A stretch of 10,635 nt of DNA. It comes from Tieghemiomyces parasiticus. Lineage: Eukaryota; Kickxellomycota; Dimargaritomycetes; Dimargaritales; Dimargaritaceae. The position numbers and the translations under genes are program-made. Within the stretch, counting starts at the first letter, position 1, and every line of letters starts with the position of its first letter. This document shows positions 7,479-10,635 of this stretch, piece by piece. The notes under the pieces are model-generated. The model had not been told where the DNA came from. It worked only from the letters and a program-made list of their open reading frames with translations, and did no database searches. Location of the stretch: the NCBI GenBank assembly GCA_027575765.1, contig JANBPT010001327.1, forward strand, positions 1-10,635. The letters run 5' to 3'.

Positions 7479-8973
7479 ATGGCCCGTCCCTTAACTACCC
7501 GGCCCGGTCCCAACATGAGCAGTCCCGCTCACCCCGGAGCAAACCGTTACAGTTTAAGCGTCGTGCAGAGCCCCGTGCGCGCCCGGATGGGCGGTTTCGG
7601 CGACAAGGACCGTCGGCCCCTGGACCCACCGCCCGTGGTACGTCTGGACGTGTTTGACGCGCACGGCCGGCCCTTGCCAGTTGAGGAATCGCCATTCTAC
7701 GCGTGCCAGGTGACGGTCTGGTCGGAGGACCGCCAGACTGACTGCAGTATTGTGATCAACCCCGCAACAATTCCAGCCCAGCCCACGTTTCCGAGCACTG
7801 CCATCTTCGCCCTCAACCAGCCAGTCCGGACCCGAAACCTTCTCGGTTCCATTGCCGCCACGGCCCAACAACTTAAAGATCTCGATGGTCGTGAGGCCCT
7901 GTTTTTCATTTTTAGCGACCTTGCCGTGCGGACCGAGGGCCGATTTGTCCTTCGGTTCGCCTTCTTTGTCCTGCCAAGGTAAGTTGTATCAGTGAGACGG
8001 AGGTGCCATACCTTGATCGGGCCTAGTGATTGGTCAACCGAAACCCCAGTGTGTAGGATCGCCCGCTGGATGTACTGGGGACGTGTCTGACCTCGGCGTA
8101 GACTATTTATCATAAGCAACCGTGACGGGAGCGGGTGGGTCGATCATATTCCATTTTTGGGATGACTAATCGCGGACGCAACGGCAGGTGCGGAGGAACG
8201 CATGTCGGGCCCCAAATGGGAATGTGCCATGGACCTGTTGCGATTTTCCTGGAAAACGCTGCTCTTCGCGGGGGGTTTCTCGATCTCCTCTGCTGCGGAG
8301 GCCTTGGTACCTAATACACTGATTCGCAGGGGTTGTGGAGCTGTTGTTTTTTTTGACTTTGTGGGTTTATCTGCACGGCGTTACCTTTTGCAGCCGGAGT
8401 TACTCATCGCCAGTCGGTATACCAACGACGTGATAGGATGTGTCCCTTTCATTTATTGGCCGGTATCACACTCTGGATTGACGTATTGCCGCCCACGTTG
8501 GAGCGGACCAAGATGGCTCATTCACTAATCATCCTTTGTAGTGCGCGTCTGTATTTTGAACCGCCTTCTCTACCGTTTCCTCCCCCACTAACGATCGATA
8601 CGGTATCTGCGATGCCGCCTCCTCCTGCGCCTCCGACGGCCGTACCGGATGCCAGAGTACGACAGGGTACCCGCATTGAAGCCATTGCCTGGTCGGACCC
8701 TTTCGACGTCTACACTGCCAAACGTTTCCCGGGAATGACAGGTACGCTTCATAATGGACAATGCAATGAGGAGCCCTCCATTCCAGCCCTACGTAGATTG
8801 CGGATATAGGGCAGCTAATACAGGATTATCATGATTCACCTAACGCGCGATATACATTGTCCATTATCCTCCATCACGAATCCCCCTTCCCTGCAGACTC
8901 GACAGAACTGTCGCACTGCCTCGCAAGACAAGGCGTCCGGATTCCGATTCGTAAGCGCAAGAGCACGTCCTAA
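7479..8973 (+). CDS. Velvet-family transcriptional regulator, 3 exons
   Basis: Exons 7479-7978, 8542-8741 and 8897-8973 give 258 aa. Introns run GTAAGT to CACTAATC then TTTGTAG (563 nt, phase 2) and GTACGC to CCTAAC then CTGCAG (155 nt, phase 1). The velvet domain spans about residues 22-252: RARMGGFGDKDRRPLDPPP (34-52), FYACQVTVWSED (73-84), NLLGSIAATAQQLKDLDG (120-137), FFIFSDLAVRTEGRFVLRF (142-160), WSDPFDVYTAKRFPGM (217-232) and QGVRIPIRKRK (245-255). Velvet proteins form homo- or heterodimers, enter the nucleus, bind DNA through an NF-kB-like fold, and control sporulation, light response and secondary metabolism. A Pro-rich insert fills 172-205. The protein ends right after the domain in basic RKRKSTS, unlike VeA or VosA with long C-tails, so VelB/VelC-like is possible; the subclass is unresolved. 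A start at Met13 (7515) is an alternative. An in-frame 87-nt exon inside intron 1 is possible. Confidence 0.95.
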
Positions 8974-10452
8974 CAAAACGTGGTGATAGGGGTGCGCGTG
9001 TTCGGTACCTGCAACTTCAATTACCAGTGCGCCATTTCACCAATACGCTTAACTCGCGGACCTACCCATATATATATACATCCACGCGCGCGCGTGGATG
9101 CGGCGTCAGCTATTATTTTCACCTACATCAAAAGCAGCCATGTCGGTTGCGGGTTCCCTTCTCCCATGCGGCTTTCTTCACATGGCCTGTTTACTGCCTT
9201 AACTTGTATACGACCTATATGCGACACCCTGAGAAGCAACCGCCCTTAGCCCTTTTACAATGACTTCCAGATACGCCACTATTCGTCAATCGGGTCGATC
9301 TACTTCCACACGGCTAAGTAACACTTACTTTGCCTATGCACTTTGTCCACCAAAAATGCATCAATATTCACTCACTTTTCCTTATAATGCATATGAAACA
9401 AAAGAAATCACCGACAATAATTCAAGTCACAAGGTTGTGTATAAAAAAGCGCAAGGTAATAAGGTAGATATTACATGAAAGGATTCGGGTGTGGTAGGTA
9501 GGAACTCTGGATGTGATTAGTGTAGCAAATAAAGTAAGGTAAAATCGCAACACTTTTTAATGAAAATGTTCTTTCGCCGGCTTATATTGTTGATGGTTTC
9601 GAATGGAAATGATACCAAGGCCTTTGTAGTGCCCTAAACTACTGATTCGATCAGTTGTGGCATATCTACCTAGTATTCATCTATATATGCCTATTTCCTT
9701 ATTTGACATTCCCTTGTAGCGACGCCAGCCTTCCTGATCTACCCGAAGGCGCCTTCCATTTTAATAGACGTCCCCGCCTCTATCCTATTAGGGCTCTACT
9801 TCCTTCAATATTCTCCTTATTGATCTGGCAGTCGCGCAGCTGTCTTCAGATTCGCCTTGGCGCTGCCCCCGCCTTGCACTATTGTCCTTGAGCCTTCCTA
9901 ACCCCGAACCGTAACCGCTGTGAAGGATGCAGGACAAGGCTGTCGTAGGGAAAACCTACCCTAGAGGTAACTTAAGGCTAATGAACGGAAAAGACTTATG
10001 AATGAATTTAAAGAATGATGTGGACGGTTGTGTGTGTGATAGGCTCTCGTTTATTTAGGAGCGATCCAGAGGGTTTTTTTATACGGAAGGATGTCTTTGG
10101 CGTAGTCATTCGAGGCTTCAGTCGTGCAGTAAGAGTATAAATATGATAAGTGACGGTTTGCAGAGTGAGATTAATTCTAGTATTGTTCTTACGAGTTTTC
10201 TCGTACTATTGATGAACAGGGGTAAAAGGTAGGTGAAACTAGTGAGAGTGGCGATGAATCAACATCGGAGCCATACTGGTTGGGTGACTTTGTCAGTGAC
10301 AACGGTAGGGAGTATAGGGCTGTCAGGCTGGTCATCGCTTGGCTACCACTTTAGGTATGAGGAATCATAACTACTCCTTGCACTCATGGCAGCTGACAAT
10401 AGTCCGTTTTGGTTGCCAGGGATTACGAATAGAGATGGACAATTAAAATAAA
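8974..10452. other. Intergenic region, no gene recognised
   Basis: This stretch lies between the velvet stop and the 3' end of the 5S gene. It has an AT tract and a 22-bp palindrome near 9068-9100. An AT-rich patch (about 9340-9480) encodes the end of a 72-codon ATG frame (9260-9478) that matches nothing known. A mixed stretch (9700-9900) is pyrimidine-rich on +, and from about 9940 to 10445 the + strand is purine-rich. No AATAAA is seen close to the velvet stop; the sequence AATAAA does occur at 9527-9532. No transposase, reverse transcriptase or clear terminal repeats were found. Confidence 0.5.
9079..9100. repeat. 22-bp perfect palindrome with a (CG)5 core next to an (AT)n tract
   Basis: Each half reads CATCCACGCGC on its own strand, and the two halves meet with no spacer. 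An eleven-base alternating AT tract (9068-9078) lies directly to the left. The CG core is alternating purine-pyrimidine. It lies about 105 bp after the velvet stop codon. Confidence 0.9.
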
Positions 10453-10453
10453 A
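10450..10453 (-). terminator. Pol III T4 terminator of the 5S gene
   Basis: On the - strand the 5S coding sequence runs directly into four T, followed by A and a further T4 run (10445-10448). Four T is a minimal Pol III stop, and the second run would act as a backup. Confidence 0.6.
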
Positions 10454-10570
10454 GCTGCTGCACCGACTATTCCCAAGTGGTCACCCACCTTAGTACTAAA
10501 TCGGCTGAACGATGCTTAACTGCGCAGATCTAAAGGGATGCGGTGCTTACAACGTCATATGGCCGCAACT
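10453..10570 (-). rRNA. 5S rRNA: 5S ribosomal RNA
   Basis: On the - strand this 118-nt sequence matches eukaryotic 5S rRNA throughout. The 5' end AGUUGCGGCC pairs with the 3' end GCAGCAGCU as helix I, with one G-A mismatch. Then come GCACCGCAUCCC, UCUGCGCAGUUAAGC (which contains the Pol III box A of the internal control region), GUACUAAGGUGGGUGACCAC and GGGAAUAGUCGGUGC. The coding strand runs into TTTT (10453-10450), a Pol III stop. The gene is single and faces left; no other rRNA gene is in view, which indicates dispersed 5S genes and not rDNA-linked ones. The exact ends are set by helix I pairing and could shift by one or two bases. Confidence 0.94.
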
Positions 10571-10635
10571 GACATGTGAAGCCGAGCACGGCTTATCCCT
10601 TTGAGGAGCTGTAATAGGCCGCGCCTATACAACCA

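Noticed and set aside
7554..8119. Two - strand frames of 105 and 140 codons opposite the velvet exon
   Set aside because: They are antisense shadows of the GC-rich velvet coding exon.
8187..8306. Alternative velvet exon after acceptor GGCAG at about 8187
   Set aside because: It opens in phase with the donor but has no branch site, ends at a stop soon after, and no donor in it fits the phase of exon 2.
9899..9918. Degenerate CCTAACC-CCGAACC-GTAACC stretch, possible interstitial telomere repeat
   Set aside because: Only about three imperfect units, with no pure repeat unit repeated in tandem.
10189..10335. 48-codon Ser-rich frame on the - strand
   Set aside because: It is short, not recognised, and lies just downstream of the 5S gene with no promoter or splice support.

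Overview
The window comes from a fungal nuclear genome. The evidence is a velvet-domain protein, a family found essentially only in fungi, together with short GT-AG introns that carry CTAAC/CTAAT branch sites. It also has a solitary 5S rRNA gene outside any rDNA array. The 5S sequence (GCACCGCAUCCC, then UCUGCGCAGUUAA) resembles the basidiomycete type as I remember it, so Basidiomycota is the best guess; the phylum is not proven.

Layout. A Pol III gene lies at each edge: tRNA-Lys(CUU) at 5-76 on the + strand and 5S rRNA at 10453-10570 on the - strand. Three recognisable protein genes lie between them, all on the + strand and all spliced. (1) 331-1330: a MacroD-type macrodomain protein, three exons, 210 aa, presumed ADP-ribose/O-acetyl-ADP-ribose hydrolase. 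(2) 1896-2565: a Cdm1/POLD4-type small subunit of DNA polymerase delta, two exons, 191 aa. (3) 7479-8973: a compact velvet-family regulator, three exons, 258 aa.

The 5 kb between genes 2 and 3 holds nothing recognised with confidence. Two weak short spliced candidates sit at 3433-3600 and 3770-4186. From about 4300 to 5250 the + strand is purine-rich. From about 5300 to 7480 it turns strongly pyrimidine-rich, with a TATA box at 5382, a CT microsatellite and good splice signals. This second stretch looks like a long promoter and possibly spliced 5' leader for the velvet gene. The 1.5 kb after the velvet gene has a 22-bp perfect palindrome with a CG core and an AT-rich patch, but no convincing gene.

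The three protein genes act in unrelated processes (ADP-ribose metabolism, DNA replication, developmental/secondary-metabolism transcription), so this is an ordinary euchromatic neighbourhood and not a cluster. I see no CRISPR array, no complete mobile element and no new multi-gene system. The most interesting points are a non-canonical residue in the macrodomain active site, an in-frame 87-nt potential cassette exon inside the velvet domain, and alternative acceptors plus a missing PCNA-binding box in the polymerase subunit. The long velvet leader is also worth a look.
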